Origin: Pseudomonadota bacterium | Lineage (GTDB): Bacteria; Pseudomonadota; Alphaproteobacteria; Dongiales; Dongiaceae | Direction of reading: 5' to 3' | Length of the DNA stretch: 64,000 nucleotides | Assembly (NCBI GenBank): GCA_021792365.1 | Contig: JAJYUT010000002.1 | Location: 578,313 to 642,312, forward strand | Shown: one piece after another, positions 52,439 to 61,727 of the stretch | Numbering within the stretch: position 1 is the stretch's first letter | Layout: each line of letters begins with the position of its first letter | The notes under the pieces: generated by a model | The model's input: the letters and a program-made list of their open reading frames with translations, nothing else | What the model was told of the DNA's origin: nothing | The model's database searches: none | Translations under genes and position numbers: made by a program

Positions 52439-53170
52439 GTGGCCGCGGACGCGCCAGACAAGGCCGTAGAGAAGGCTGCGCCGGACAGGCCGGATTATCT
52501 GGGCCATCGCGAGCGGCTGCGCGAGAAATTCCTCGAACAGGGCCCCGACGCCCTTGCCGATTACGAGATCATCGAGCTGCTGCTGACGCTGGCGCGGCCG
52601 CGCATCGACTGCAAGCCGATCGCCAAGGCGCTGTTGCGGCAATTCGGCAGCCTTCCCGCTGTCATGGCCGCGCACCCGGATGCCCTGCGCAAGGTCGATG
52701 ACGTGGGCGAGAGCACGATTGTCGCGCTGAAGCTGGTGCAGGCAACCGCGCAGCGCATGCTGAAGCGCGAGGTGCTGGACAAGCCGGTGCTGGATTCCTG
52801 GAACAAGGTGCTGGATTACTGCCACTCGGCCATGGCGCATCAGCGGGAGGAGCAGCTAAGGCTGTTGTTCCTCGACGGCCGCAACGCTTTGGTGGCGGAC
52901 GAGATCCAGAGCAAGGGAACGGTCAACCATACGCCGCTCTATGTGCGCGAGGTGGTGCGGCGCGCGCTGGAACTCGGCGCCTCGGCCCTCATCATGGCGC
53001 ACAATCACCCGACCGGCGACCCCTCGCCCTCGCGCGACGACATCGCGCTGACCCGCGAGGTGCGCAACGCGTTGAAGGTGGTGGGCGTCAGCCTGCACGA
53101 CCATATCGTCATCGGACGCAAGGGGCATTGCTCCCTGCGCTCGATGAACGTCATCGACGGATGGAAGTAG
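52439..53170 (+). CDS. radC: RadC family JAMM-domain protein
   Basis: A 243-residue protein with an N-terminal helix-hairpin-helix region (about 20-110, including KVDDVGEST) and a C-terminal JAB1/MPN-type domain. Its metal site is HNHPTGDPSPSRDD (His188, His190, Asp201). The start is a GTG five bases after map. RadC proteins are metal-dependent, but the role in recombination claimed for E. coli has been questioned. A degenerate second copy lies 2.2 kb downstream. Confidence 0.92.
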   Translation: MAADAPDKAVEKAAPDRPDYLGHRERLREKFLEQGPDALADYEIIELLLTLARPRIDCKPIAKALLRQFGSLPAVMAAHPDALRKVDDVGESTIVALKLVQATAQRMLKREVLDKPVLDSWNKVLDYCHSAMAHQREEQLRLLFLDGRNALVADEIQSKGTVNHTPLYVREVVRRALELGASALIMAHNHPTGDPSPSRDDIALTREVRNALKVVGVSLHDHIVIGRKGHCSLRSMNVIDGWK

Positions 53171-53173
53171 CGC

Positions 53174-53200
53174 TTGCCCGTGCTCCAGGCGCACGGGCAA
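53174..53200 (+). terminator. 10-bp perfect stem-loop after radC
   Basis: TTGCCCGTGC and GCACGGGCAA flank a 7-base loop starting 4 bases after the radC stop codon. There is no clear T-run. Probably ends the map-radC transcript. The rest of the 274-base gap up to 53444 holds no gene that I can see; a second weaker hairpin (CCAGGCA/TGCCTGG) lies near 53280. Confidence 0.5.
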
Positions 53201-53444
53201 TGCGGAGCCGACGCCGCAGCTCCGGCGCCGCTTGGCCTCTGAGTTACCTGTAATGGACTGAAGACGCGAGCAACCAGGCATCCAGCCGGGCGGGACTGCC
53301 TGGTCTCGCCAGCGACAAGATCGCTCACCTCAGGGACCGGCAAATTCAGCCGCTCGCGGGAACCTAGACGTCGCATCGGAACTGATCACATGGGCAAGCG
53401 CCGCTCGTCGGCGGAAATCCGCACAAGTTGAGCACGAGGCATCA

Positions 53445-54239
53445 ATGTCAGTTATTCGGCGCAACAACGTCACCATTACCGGCGCCGGGTCAAAGCCGAT
53501 GGTGTTCGCCCACGGTTTTGGCTGCGACCAGAACATGTGGCGCTTGGTAGCGCCGGCTTTCGAAAGCGACTACAGGATTGTTCTCTTCGATCATGTCGGT
53601 TCCGGGCAATCGGATCTTACCGCCTATAGCCCGACCAAATACGCCTCCCTGAACGGCTATGCCGAGGACGTGATCGAGATTTGCCGGGAGCTGGATCTGA
53701 CCGGGATCGTCTTCGTCGGCCATTCCGTCAGCGCGATGGTCGGCGCCCTGGCAGCCATAGAAGCTCCAGGGCTTTTTGATAGGCTGGTCATGGTCGGACC
53801 GTCACCCTGCTACATCAACGATGGCGAATACCAGGGTGGCTTCAGCCGCGCTGATATCGAGCAGTTGCTGGACTTCATGGACAGCAACTATCTGGGCTGG
53901 GCCAGCGCCTTGGCGCCCCAGATCATGGGGAACCCCGACCGGCCGGAACTCGGCGCCGAGTTGACGAACAGCTTCTGCCGCACCGATCCAGAGATCGCAA
54001 AGCAGTTCGCCCGGGTCACGTTTCTGTCGGACAGTCGCAGAGACCTGGAGCGACTGAGTACGAAATCTCTCATCATCCAATGCTCCGCCGATGCCATAGC
54101 GCCCGTTTCGGTAGGCGAGTATGTGCATCGTCAGCTGCCTGGCAGCACGCTGGCGGTCCTGAATGCGACGGGGCATTGTCCGAACCTCAGCGCGCCCCAA
54201 GATACGGTGGAGGCCATTCGGAGATTCCTGCAGGAGTGA
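53445..54239 (+). CDS. RsbQ-like alpha/beta hydrolase
   Basis: A 264-residue hydrolase close in size and layout to Bacillus RsbQ (269 residues) and to plant D14/KAI2 hormone receptors. Catalytic triad: Ser94 (VGHSVSAMVG), Asp216 (CSADAIAP) and His244 (ATGHCPNLS), against Ser96, Asp219 and His247 in RsbQ. Family marker at the start: VFAHGFGCDQNMWR. In Bacillus, RsbQ activates the PAS-phosphatase RsbP during energy stress through an unknown small molecule. Here the next gene, 3 bases on, is a PAS histidine kinase, an equivalent arrangement. GC content is slightly lower than in flanking genes. Confidence 0.9.
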   Translation: MSVIRRNNVTITGAGSKPMVFAHGFGCDQNMWRLVAPAFESDYRIVLFDHVGSGQSDLTAYSPTKYASLNGYAEDVIEICRELDLTGIVFVGHSVSAMVGALAAIEAPGLFDRLVMVGPSPCYINDGEYQGGFSRADIEQLLDFMDSNYLGWASALAPQIMGNPDRPELGAELTNSFCRTDPEIAKQFARVTFLSDSRRDLERLSTKSLIIQCSADAIAPVSVGEYVHRQLPGSTLAVLNATGHCPNLSAPQDTVEAIRRFLQE

Positions 54240-54242
54240 CGC

Positions 54243-55391
54243 ATGGACCGTTCATCGGAGATCGACCGGAGCATTCTGGAAGAAAGCGCCGAGGACCTCT
54301 ACGAGAACGCCCCCTGCGGCTATTTCTCGATGCTGCCCGACGGACGGTTCGTCAAGGTCAACCGCACGTTCGTGGACTGGGTCGGCTTCACCCGCGAGTC
54401 CCTTCTGGCCGGCAGGCGCTTCCAGGATCTCCTGACGATTCCGGGCAAGATCTATCATGACACCCATTTCGGCCCGCTCATCCAGATGCAGGGCAGAGTC
54501 GATGAGATTGCATTCGACATAGTTCGCGGCGACGGCAGCATCCTGCCCGTGCTCGTGAATGCGGTTGAGGCCAAGGATGCCGCAGGTCGGCCGCTATTGA
54601 CGCGGACCACGGTCTTCAATGCCACGGATCGTCGGAGCTATGAACGCGAGCTGCTTGCCGCGCGCAGGAAGGCTGAAGATGCCGCCCGAGAAAAGGCTGA
54701 TATGCTGAATATGATCAGCCACGATATACGCAACGTGCTCAGCGGAATTCTGAGCGCGGCGAAGCGGCTCGAGGGCGGACAACTCACGCCAGACCGACAG
54801 AAGCAATACTTGGGACTTTTGCGCGCTTCGGCCGAAGGCATGATGCTCCTCGCAAACAACCTTCTCACAGTCGCCAGCATGGAGGCGGGAAAACTCACGC
54901 TTCAGGAGACGCCGTTCGATGTGGATGAGTTCATTTCCGTGACCGCCGCACCGTTCATTCCTGTGGTCGAAGCAAAAGGACTGGACTTCCGTCGAATGCG
55001 GGATGAGCGTATCCCGGCTCGTCTCGTCGGCGATCATGTCAAGCTCGGCCAAGTCCTGGGAAACTTGCTCAGCAATGCGATCAAGTTCACTCCGAGAGGT
55101 CTCGTCGAGCTTGCCATTGAGCTGACGGAACAGAAAAGCACATCGGTCCGCCTCCGACTTGCGGTCACCGACACCGGCATCGGAATCGAGGATAGCCACC
55201 TCTCGTCGGTCACCGACGCGTTCTCCGAGGCCAGCACCAAGGTCGGGTCCCGATATGGCGGCACAGGGCTCGGATTATCGCTCAGCCGCAGAATCCTCGA
55301 GCTGTACGGCACCGAGCTCCAGGTCGAGAGCAAGCCTGGACACGGTTCGAGGTTCTGGTTCGAAATCGCTCTCGGTCTGGAGGGGACCTAG
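54243..55391 (+). CDS. PAS-domain sensor histidine kinase, partner of RsbQ-like hydrolase
   Basis: A 382-residue soluble kinase with no membrane segment. A PAS domain at about 15-125 has the pattern PCGYFSMLPDGRFVKVN. A coiled coil at about 130-155 leads into the HisKA helix with phospho-accepting His160 (MISHDIRN). The ATPase domain has N-box Asn278 (LLSNAIKFTP), G1 DTGIGI and G2 GGTGLGLS. No response regulator is adjacent, so output is elsewhere. PAS plus coiled coil mirrors RsbP, where the PAS domain senses the RsbQ signal, but here the output is a histidine kinase instead of a phosphatase. Confidence 0.9.
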   Translation: MDRSSEIDRSILEESAEDLYENAPCGYFSMLPDGRFVKVNRTFVDWVGFTRESLLAGRRFQDLLTIPGKIYHDTHFGPLIQMQGRVDEIAFDIVRGDGSILPVLVNAVEAKDAAGRPLLTRTTVFNATDRRSYERELLAARRKAEDAAREKADMLNMISHDIRNVLSGILSAAKRLEGGQLTPDRQKQYLGLLRASAEGMMLLANNLLTVASMEAGKLTLQETPFDVDEFISVTAAPFIPVVEAKGLDFRRMRDERIPARLVGDHVKLGQVLGNLLSNAIKFTPRGLVELAIELTEQKSTSVRLRLAVTDTGIGIEDSHLSSVTDAFSEASTKVGSRYGGTGLGLSLSRRILELYGTELQVESKPGHGSRFWFEIALGLEGT

Positions 55392-55738
55392 TCCGGCCGA
55401 GGAAGCGCCGATCGCGGCCGGTGAAGCCATCGAGAAAAACACGCCGGACTCAGACCGAGACCGCAACGCTTTGGTGAGGGACGAGATCCAGAGCAAGGGA
55501 ACGGTCAACCACACGCCGCTCTATGAGCGCGTGCGGCGCGCGCTGAAACTCGGCGTCTCCCCCCTTATCACTGGCGACAACCACCCGACCGGCAACCCCT
55601 CGCCGCGCGACGCCATCGCGCTGACCCGCGAGGTGAAAAGGGCGCCGGAGGTCGTCGGCGTTTCGCTGCACGACCACATCATATCGGCCGCAAGGGCCGC
55701 TGCTCCGTGCGCTCAAGGTGATCGACGGCTGGAAATAG
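55392..55738 (+). pseudogene. internally deleted, decayed copy of radC
   Basis: From 55461 to 55738 the DNA is a close copy of the last 292 bases of radC (52879-53170), including the shared run GAGATCCAGAGCAAGG. Before that, 55402-55456 still resembles the first 19 codons of radC (EAIEK...PDSD for KAVEK...PDRPD), so about 380 bases from the middle are missing. The copy has lost short pieces, has GDNHP in place of AHNHP, which removes the first metal His, and is frameshifted near the end. The final VIDGWK and stop are readable only in another frame. It cannot make a working JAMM protein. Confidence 0.85.
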
Positions 55739-56275
55739 CTAGCGGACAGAGGCGCAGGCGAAGCACCATTCCCATTGCTGGTCGCGCGAAGCCTGACGCT
55801 CGCCCACGTACATATTGCCGCCGAGCGCGTCGTGCAGCCGCTCGATGCGGGCTTCCAGCGACAGCGTGATGGGACAGATCATCACGCCGACGAAGATCTG
55901 CAAAGTGCCGAGGCGCTGCAGCATCTGCGCCTTGTCAATGCCGCTTCCAACCGTCGGCAAAGGCGTCGTTTCATCGAACACCTTCAGCTCGATGATCGCG
56001 GTTGGCCGGCCATCGGCGTACAGCGCGACATGCGCGCGGTGGGCACCGAGGAACGTGATGAGATCGGGCGTGATCGGCGTTCCCATGTCGATTGCCAGCG
56101 CCGCATACAGCCGGTCAATGTGCACAGGGCACTGGAACCTCTCGTGCAACCGGGACGCCACGTGGCTGCGCAGGAAGCTGTCGGATATCTCGTTGTCGTG
56201 CCGGGTTTCGGCCATCGCTCGGTAGAGCCGAACGGCTTCGGAACCGAACTCCACGACCGCCCGCTCGACATTCAT
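55739..56275 (-). CDS. hypothetical protein, possible PD-(D/E)XK nuclease fold
   Basis: A 178-residue soluble protein of no family I can name. A core of TPDLITFLGAHRAHVALYAD followed by AIIELKVFDE has the Asp...Glu-x-Lys spacing of PD-(D/E)XK nucleases. The C-terminus ends QQWEWCFACASV. The ATG at 56275 is chosen; a start 11 codons upstream is possible. It lies next to the radC remnant, its stop codon one base from the end of that copy, and may belong to the same inserted segment. Confidence 0.55.
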   Translation of the reverse strand: MNVERAVVEFGSEAVRLYRAMAETRHDNEISDSFLRSHVASRLHERFQCPVHIDRLYAALAIDMGTPITPDLITFLGAHRAHVALYADGRPTAIIELKVFDETTPLPTVGSGIDKAQMLQRLGTLQIFVGVMICPITLSLEARIERLHDALGGNMYVGERQASRDQQWEWCFACASVR

Positions 56276-56370
56276 GCCCGCCCCCCTTACGATCCCCGCA
56301 ATGAACAAAGACAGCCGGCGTCTTAACGGCTAGACTCTACCTTCAATGACCACACCAGCCAAGGTTCAGC

Positions 56371-57150
56371 ATGCCTGAGCGAATGCCGGTTCTGTTCGTC
56401 TCGCACGGCGCGCCCACCCTGCCCTTCGACGACGTGCCCGCGCGGCGATTCCTGATCGAGCTGGCGCGCAAGGTGCCGCGGCCCAAGGCTGTCCTCTGCA
56501 TCTCCGCGCATTGGGAAACGGCGACGCCGAGCCTCAACGCTGCGAAGCAGCCCGGCACCATCCACGATTTCTACGGATTTCCGAAGGCGCTCTATGAGCT
56601 GAGCTATGACGCGCCCGGCGCGCCGGACGTCGCGGCGCGCGCGGCCGAGCTGCTGCGTGCGGCCGGCCATGGGCCGCACCTCGATTCCGAGCGCGGCCGA
56701 GATCACGGTGCCTGGGTGCCGGCCATGCTGGCCTGGCCGGCGGGCGAGATGCCACTGATCCAGATGTCGCTGCTGCGCGGCAAGTCAACCCGCGAGCATA
56801 TCGCGCTGGGCGAAGCCATCGCGCCGCTGCGCGATGAAGGCGTGCTCATCCTCGGGTCCGGCGGCTCCGTCCACAATCTGCGGCAGGTGTCGTGGGACGG
56901 CGGCCGCACGCCGCGCTGGGCCACCGACTTCCAGGACTGGCTCGACACCTCGCTCGCCAGCAACGATCTCGGCGCGCTGATCGATTATCGCACCCTCGAT
57001 TTCGCCGCGATGGCGCAGCCGACCGAAGACCACCTGATGCCGCTCTATGTCGCCCTCGGCGCCGGCCACACCGACGGCGGCGCCACCAAGCTGCACGGCA
57101 GCTTCACCTTCGGCAGCATCGGCATGGCGAGTTACGGGTGGGGGATGTAG
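56371..57150 (+). CDS. class III extradiol dioxygenase (LigB family, DODA type)
   Basis: A 259-residue Fe2+- or Zn2+-dependent protein like YgiD/4,5-DOPA dioxygenase. Metal ligands are expected in VSHGAPTL (His12), SAHWET (His47) and the later ILGSGGSVHNLR, with DHGAWVPA providing the conserved His. This branch opens catecholic rings between C4 and C5 in model substrates; the natural substrate in bacteria is usually unknown. It is a single gene, divergent from the hypothetical at 55739. Confidence 0.9.
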   Translation: MPERMPVLFVSHGAPTLPFDDVPARRFLIELARKVPRPKAVLCISAHWETATPSLNAAKQPGTIHDFYGFPKALYELSYDAPGAPDVAARAAELLRAAGHGPHLDSERGRDHGAWVPAMLAWPAGEMPLIQMSLLRGKSTREHIALGEAIAPLRDEGVLILGSGGSVHNLRQVSWDGGRTPRWATDFQDWLDTSLASNDLGALIDYRTLDFAAMAQPTEDHLMPLYVALGAGHTDGGATKLHGSFTFGSIGMASYGWGM

Positions 57151-57229
57151 CACGGCACAACCTTGCCCGCGGGCGGGCGAGTGCCCATCTGAGGGAGCGG
57201 CCGTCTCCATCAGACCGGAAGGACTTGCC

Positions 57230-57436
57230 GTGATTCGATCCGGATATTTGCCCCGCTCTCAACATGTCTATTCGCCCGAACGCCGCAGCCTTTTGGCACT
57301 GCTGGCGAGCGCGGCCGCCGCTGCGCTCACCGGCTGCGCGCACGCAATCCCGCCACGCGAGTATCGCAGGCCACGGACCCACATCACCGGCCGCGGCGGG
57401 AACAATGGCCGCGGCGGCGCGGGCGGCCGCAACTGA
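57230..57436 (+). CDS. small lipoprotein with Gly/Arg/Asn-rich tail (first of pair)
   Basis: A 68-residue protein starting at GTG 57230 (GGAAGGA before it). Lipoprotein signal with an ERRSLLAL start and lipobox LTGC, acylated Cys near 39. The mature part is short and ends in GRGGNNGRGGAGGRN, a low-complexity Gly/Arg/Asn tail. The next gene ends in a similar tail. Confidence 0.6.
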   Translation: MIRSGYLPRSQHVYSPERRSLLALLASAAAAALTGCAHAIPPREYRRPRTHITGRGGNNGRGGAGGRN

Positions 57437-57569
57437 GACCAATCCCTGGCTCCGACGGGTTTCGCGCGCAGCTTCAGAAGCACGGAATGGAACAGCGGAT
57501 GCCGCTGCGAGGCCGGCCTTATTGCAGGAAACGCGATCGGCAGCTGTCACACGCAAGGAGTAGATCACC

Positions 57570-57767
57570 ATGAGCAAGGACATGTGCGAACGTCGACGCT
57601 TCCTGCGGCTGGTCGCGCTCGGAACGCTCGGGCTGCCGGCCTTGGCGCTCGCCGGTTGCGCGAGCGGCGCGGGCGGGCGGCGCGGGCGGCACGCTCCCCT
57701 CCATCATCCCGGCGGCAACCCCGACAAGCCAGGCCGGAACGGCGCCGGTGGCCGGAACTCTCGGTGA
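57570..57767 (+). CDS. small lipoprotein with Tat-like signal and Gly/Arg/Asn tail (second of pair)
   Basis: A 65-residue protein with a good ribosome site (AAGGAG). ERRRFLRLVALGTLGLP resembles a twin-arginine signal, and LAGC is a lipobox with Cys near residue 30. The 35-residue mature part has RHAPLHHPGG and ends GRNGAGGRNSR. It shares the tail style of the preceding gene. Probably outer-surface or periplasmic; function unknown. Confidence 0.6.
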   Translation: MSKDMCERRRFLRLVALGTLGLPALALAGCASGAGGRRGRHAPLHHPGGNPDKPGRNGAGGRNSR

Positions 57768-57788
57768 GAGCCGCAGCGGAAAGAGAAA

Positions 57789-57812
57789 GGCCGGCACCCC
57801 TGGGCGCCGGCC
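57789..57812. terminator. stem-loop between lipoprotein and glutaredoxin genes
   Basis: GGCCGGC and GCCGGCC, with an inner CCC/GGG pairing, form a strong hairpin between two convergent genes. It could end transcription from both sides. Confidence 0.5.
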
Positions 57813-57842
57813 CTGTTCGCTCCAGGAATGTCCGATGGCCGA

Positions 57843-58184
57843 TCAGGCAGCCTGGGTGACGGCGACGCCCTTGCTCTTCAGCAGATCCTGCAGCTCGCCG
57901 CTCTGGAACATCTCGCGCACGATATCACAGCCGCCGACGAACTCGCCTTTCACGTAGAGCTGCGGGACCGTTGGCCAGCTCGCGAACTCCTTGATGCCCT
58001 GACGCAGACCGGGGTCGGCGAGCACGTCGACGCCCTTGAACTTGACGCCAATGTGCGAGAGCACCTGGACCACCGCCGCGGAGAAGCCGCATTGCGGGAA
58101 GACCGGCGTGCCCTTCATGTAGAGCACCACGTCGTTGCTGGTGATATCGTCACGGATGCGGTCGAAAACCGGATTGTCGCTCAT
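57843..58184 (-). CDS. grxD: monothiol glutaredoxin, Grx4 type
   Basis: A 113-residue CGFS-type glutaredoxin: the active site PQCGFS has Cys32, with glutathione-binding residues in WPTVPQLYV and GGCDIVREM. Such proteins carry a [2Fe-2S] cluster together with a BolA partner and take part in iron-sulfur delivery and iron sensing. The bolA gene lies 127 bases upstream in the same direction, fitting this pairing. ATGs at 58190 and 58184 are both possible. Confidence 0.92.
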   Translation of the reverse strand: MSDNPVFDRIRDDITSNDVVLYMKGTPVFPQCGFSAAVVQVLSHIGVKFKGVDVLADPGLRQGIKEFASWPTVPQLYVKGEFVGGCDIVREMFQSGELQDLLKSKGVAVTQAA

Positions 58185-58311
58185 TCTCATCTCCTGCGGC
58201 GAGACCTCGCCGGATTCCTTAAACTCGCATATGAGGGTATTCGCGGAACGTGTCAATGCGCCAGCCCCCAAAACCCCGGATTATCACGACCAAGGGCCGC
58301 TGGGGTAACCC

Positions 58312-58545
58312 CTATTTCGGCGCCGAGGTCTGCAGAGCCAGAGCGTGGAGCTGGTCCCCCATCCGGCCGCGCAGCGCCTCATAGATCATCTGGTGCTGCT
58401 GGACGCGGGTCTTTCCCGCGAAGGCCGCCGAGACGACCTGGGCGGCGTAGTGGTCGCCGTCCCCGCGCAGATCCTCGATCTTCACCTCGGCGTCCGGCAG
58501 GGCTTCCTTGATCAGCCGGGCGATCTCGCTTGCTTCCATTGCCAT
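58312..58545 (-). CDS. bolA: BolA family protein
   Basis: A 77-residue protein with the BolA fold: GDHYAAQVVSAAFAGKTRVQQHQMIY contains the conserved metal-ligand His and the signature helix. It lies 3 bases after purL and upstream of grxD. The heterodimer with GrxD chelates a [2Fe-2S] cluster. Linkage to pur genes is common in alphaproteobacteria and probably reflects shared transcription and not function. Confidence 0.92.
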   Translation of the reverse strand: MAMEASEIARLIKEALPDAEVKIEDLRGDGDHYAAQVVSAAFAGKTRVQQHQMIYEALRGRMGDQLHALALQTSAPK

Positions 58546-58548
58546 CGA

Positions 58549-60765
58549 TCAGCTCCCCGCGCTCATCAAATCCGGAAAAAACGCCTCGTGCGATACCTTG
58601 AGGTCCGCGACGGATATGGTGCCGGTATCGACCAGCGTCAACGCATTGCTGCCCGTTTCGCCCAAAACCGTCATCGGCACGCCGGCCTTCCTGGCGTCAC
58701 TGAGGAAGCGGTCGGCATCGCCCATGGCGACGGTCGCGACGTAGCGCGCCTGGTCTTCGCCGAACCAGAAGGCATGGGCCGGCACGGCGGATTGCGCGGG
58801 CATGCGCAAGGTTGCACCGAGATTGGCCGCCATGGCCATCTCCGCGATCGCGACCAGGAGACCGCCATCCGAGCAATCGTGACAGGCGGTCACGGTGCCC
58901 GCCAGAATTTGCGTACGGATGAAGTCACCGTTGCGTTTTTCCGCGGCAAGGTCGACCGGCGGCGGCGCGCCCGCCTCCCGCCCATGCAGCTCGCGCAGGT
59001 AGATCGACTGGCCCAGGTGGCCCTTGGTCTCGCCGACCAGCAGGATAACTTCGCCCGGTTGACGAAAGGCGACCGGCACCGACTTCGCCACATCCGCGAT
59101 CACGCCGACGCCGCCGATGACCGGCGTGGGCAGGATGCCCTTGCCATTGGTCTCGTTGTAGAGCGAGACGTTGCCGGAGATGACGGGATAATCGAGCGCC
59201 CTGCAGGCCTCGGCCATGCCTTCGATGCAGCCGACGAACTGGCCCATGATCTCCGGCCGCTGCGGATTGCCGAAATTCATGTTGTCGGTGATGGCGAGCG
59301 GCGTCGCGCCGACCGCCGTCAGATTGCGCCAGGTTTCCGCAACCGCCTGCGCGCCGCCCGTTCGGGGATCGGCGAAGCAGTAGCGCGGCGTGCAGTCTGA
59401 GGTCATTGCGAGCGCCTTGCCGTTCGCATCCGGCAGGCGCACGACCGCCGCGTCGCCGCCCGGGCGCTGCACGGTCTGGCCCATGACGAGGTGGTCGTAT
59501 TGCTCCCACACCCAGCGGCGCGAGGCGAGGTCGGGCGAGCCCACCAGCGCGCGCAACGCGGCCAGCAGGTCCGACGGCGCCGGCACGGAAGCGGGATCGA
59601 TCTCCGGCTGCGGCTTGGTCGGCACATAGGGGCGCTGATAGACCGGCGACTTCTCCACCAGCGGCGCGACCGGCATGTCGGCTTCGACCTTGCCGTTCTT
59701 CTTCAGCACCAGATGCCCGGTGTCGGTGAGGCGCCCGATCTCGGCGAAATCCAGCTCCCACTTCTCGAAAATGGCGCGCGCCTTGTCCATCGCCTCGGGC
59801 TTCAGGATCATCAGCATGCGCTCCTGGGATTCGGAGAGCATGATCTCGTACGCGGTCATGCCGGTCTCGCGCACCGGCACCTTGTCGAGATCTAGCTCGA
59901 TGCCAAGCCCGCCCTTGGACGACATCTCCACCGACGAGGAGGTGAGGCCCGCCGCGCCCATGTCCTGGATCGCGACGATGGCGTCGGTCGCCATCAATTC
60001 CAGGCAAGCCTCGAGCAGCAGCTTCTCGGTGAAGGGATCGCCGACCTGCACGGTCGGGCGTTTCTCCTCCGAATCCTCGTTGAACTCGGCGGAGGCCATG
60101 GTCGCACCATGGATGCCGTCACGCCCGGTCTTGGCGCCGACATAGATGACAGGATTGCCGACGCCCGCCGCCGCCGAATAGAAGATCTTGTCGGCCGGCG
60201 CCAGGCCCACGGTCATGGCGTTGACCAGGATGTTGCCGTTGTAGCTGGCGTGGAAGTTGACCTCGCCCGCCACGGTCGGCACGCCCATGCAATTGCCATA
60301 GCCGCCGATGCCCGCGACCACACCGGCGATCAGGTGCCGGGTCTTCGGATCGTCCGGCGCGCCGAAGCGCAGCGCGTTCACGTTGGCGATGGGCCGGGCG
60401 CCCATGGTGAAGACGTCGCGCATGATGCCGCCGACCCCGGTCGCCGCGCCCTGGTACGGCTCGATGAAGCTCGGGTGGTTGTGGCTTTCCATCTTGAAGA
60501 TTGCGGCCTGGCCGTCGCCGATGTCGATGACGCCAGCATTCTCGCCCGGGCCCTGGATCACCCATGGCGCCTTGGTCGGCAGCTTCTTCAAATGGACTCG
60601 CGAGGACTTGTAGGAGCAATGCTCGCTCCACATGACGGAGAAAATGCCAAGCTCCGTCATGGTGGGCTCGCGTCCCATGATCTCCAGCACAAGCTGGTAT
60701 TCCTCGGCCGTCAGCCCATGCTCCGCGATGACGTTGGGCGTGATCTTGGCGGTCGCAGTGGTCAC
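58549..60765 (-). CDS. purL: phosphoribosylformylglycinamidine synthase subunit PurL
   Basis: A 738-residue small-type PurL, the ATP-dependent synthase subunit of step four of purine synthesis, converting FGAR to FGAM with ammonia from PurQ. Motifs include [26 protein letters not shown] (about 30-55), [15 protein letters not shown] and [15 protein letters not shown]. The start ATG overlaps the purQ stop codon by four bases. Forms a complex with PurS and PurQ. Confidence 0.94.
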   Translation of the reverse strand: MTTATAKITPNVIAEHGLTAEEYQLVLEIMGREPTMTELGIFSVMWSEHCSYKSSRVHLKKLPTKAPWVIQGPGENAGVIDIGDGQAAIFKMESHNHPSFIEPYQGAATGVGGIMRDVFTMGARPIANVNALRFGAPDDPKTRHLIAGVVAGIGGYGNCMGVPTVAGEVNFHASYNGNILVNAMTVGLAPADKIFYSAAAGVGNPVIYVGAKTGRDGIHGATMASAEFNEDSEEKRPTVQVGDPFTEKLLLEACLELMATDAIVAIQDMGAAGLTSSSVEMSSKGGLGIELDLDKVPVRETGMTAYEIMLSESQERMLMILKPEAMDKARAIFEKWELDFAEIGRLTDTGHLVLKKNGKVEADMPVAPLVEKSPVYQRPYVPTKPQPEIDPASVPAPSDLLAALRALVGSPDLASRRWVWEQYDHLVMGQTVQRPGGDAAVVRLPDANGKALAMTSDCTPRYCFADPRTGGAQAVAETWRNLTAVGATPLAITDNMNFGNPQRPEIMGQFVGCIEGMAEACRALDYPVISGNVSLYNETNGKGILPTPVIGGVGVIADVAKSVPVAFRQPGEVILLVGETKGHLGQSIYLRELHGREAGAPPPVDLAAEKRNGDFIRTQILAGTVTACHDCSDGGLLVAIAEMAMAANLGATLRMPAQSAVPAHAFWFGEDQARYVATVAMGDADRFLSDARKAGVPMTVLGETGSNALTLVDTGTISVADLKVSHEAFFPDLMSAGS

Positions 60766-61451
60766 GAGAGCGCCTCCACCATGCTCTTGAACAGCGCCTT
60801 GCCGTCGGTCGAGCCCTGCATCGGGTCGACGGCGTTCTCCGGATGCGGCATCATGCCCAGCACGTTCTTGGTGCGGTTGAAGATGCCGGCGATGCTGCGC
60901 GCCGAGCCGTTGGGATTGTGCTCGTCATCGAACTCGCCCTCCGGACCGCAATAGCGGAACGCCACCTGCCCGTTCGCTTCCAATTCGTCGAGCGTCTTGG
61001 GATCGGCGAAATAGTTGCCGTCGTGATGTGCGACCGGAACACTCAGAACTTGCCCCTGCTCGTACTGACTGGTGAACAGCGACTGCGATGTCTCGACTTT
61101 CAGCCGGACATTTTTGCAGACGAATTTGAGGCTCGCATTGCGCAGCAGGATGCCCGGCAGCAGCCCCGCCTCGGTGATGATCTGAAAGCCGTTGCACACG
61201 CCGATCACGGCCATGCCCTTGTCGGCGCGGGCCTTCACCTCGCGGAGGATCGGCGAGTGCGCGGCGATGGCGCCGCAGCGCAGGTAGTCGCCGTAGGAGA
61301 AACCGCCCGGCACCAGCACGAGATTGACGTCCGGCAGCTCTGTATCGCGGTGCCAGACCATGATCGGCTTCCTGCCCATGGCCTGGGTCAGAGCCGCTTC
61401 GGCATCCCGCTCCCGGTTGGAGCCAGGGAAGACGACAATGGCAGCTTTCAT
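60762..61451 (-). CDS. purQ: phosphoribosylformylglycinamidine synthase subunit PurQ (glutaminase)
   Basis: A 229-residue class I glutamine amidotransferase. Nucleophile Cys86 in VCNGFQ, and the catalytic His/Glu in MMPHPENA near residue 205. It supplies ammonia to PurL. The start at 61451 gives the standard [12 protein letters not shown], 11 bases after the purS stop. Confidence 0.94.
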   Translation of the reverse strand: MKAAIVVFPGSNRERDAEAALTQAMGRKPIMVWHRDTELPDVNLVLVPGGFSYGDYLRCGAIAAHSPILREVKARADKGMAVIGVCNGFQIITEAGLLPGILLRNASLKFVCKNVRLKVETSQSLFTSQYEQGQVLSVPVAHHDGNYFADPKTLDELEANGQVAFRYCGPEGEFDDEHNPNGSARSIAGIFNRTKNVLGMMPHPENAVDPMQGSTDGKALFKSMVEALS

Positions 61452-61462
61452 GAGAGTCCCCG

Positions 61463-61705
61463 TCAGTCGACGAGATCGATGGCGTAATTCTCGATCACGG
61501 TGTTCGCCAGCAGCTTGGCGCACATCTGATCGACCTGCTGCTTGGCCTTGGCCTTGTCGCGCTCGTTGAGGTCGATCTCGATATACTTGCCCTGGCGCAC
61601 GTCATTGACGCCGCCGAACCCCAGCGTACCGAGCGCGTGGGCGATCGCGCGGCCTTGCGGGTCCAGCACGCCGGATTTGAGGGTGATGTGAACGCGCGCC
61701 TTCAT
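61463..61705 (-). CDS. purS: phosphoribosylformylglycinamidine synthase subunit PurS
   Basis: An 80-residue small subunit that joins PurL and PurQ. Characteristic [19 protein letters not shown] and [11 protein letters not shown]. Present only where PurL is the small type, as here. It follows purC by 22 bases. Confidence 0.94.
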   Translation of the reverse strand: MKARVHITLKSGVLDPQGRAIAHALGTLGFGGVNDVRQGKYIEIDLNERDKAKAKQQVDQMCAKLLANTVIENYAIDLVD

Positions 61706-61727
61706 CTGTCGTCCATCTCCTGTCGGG

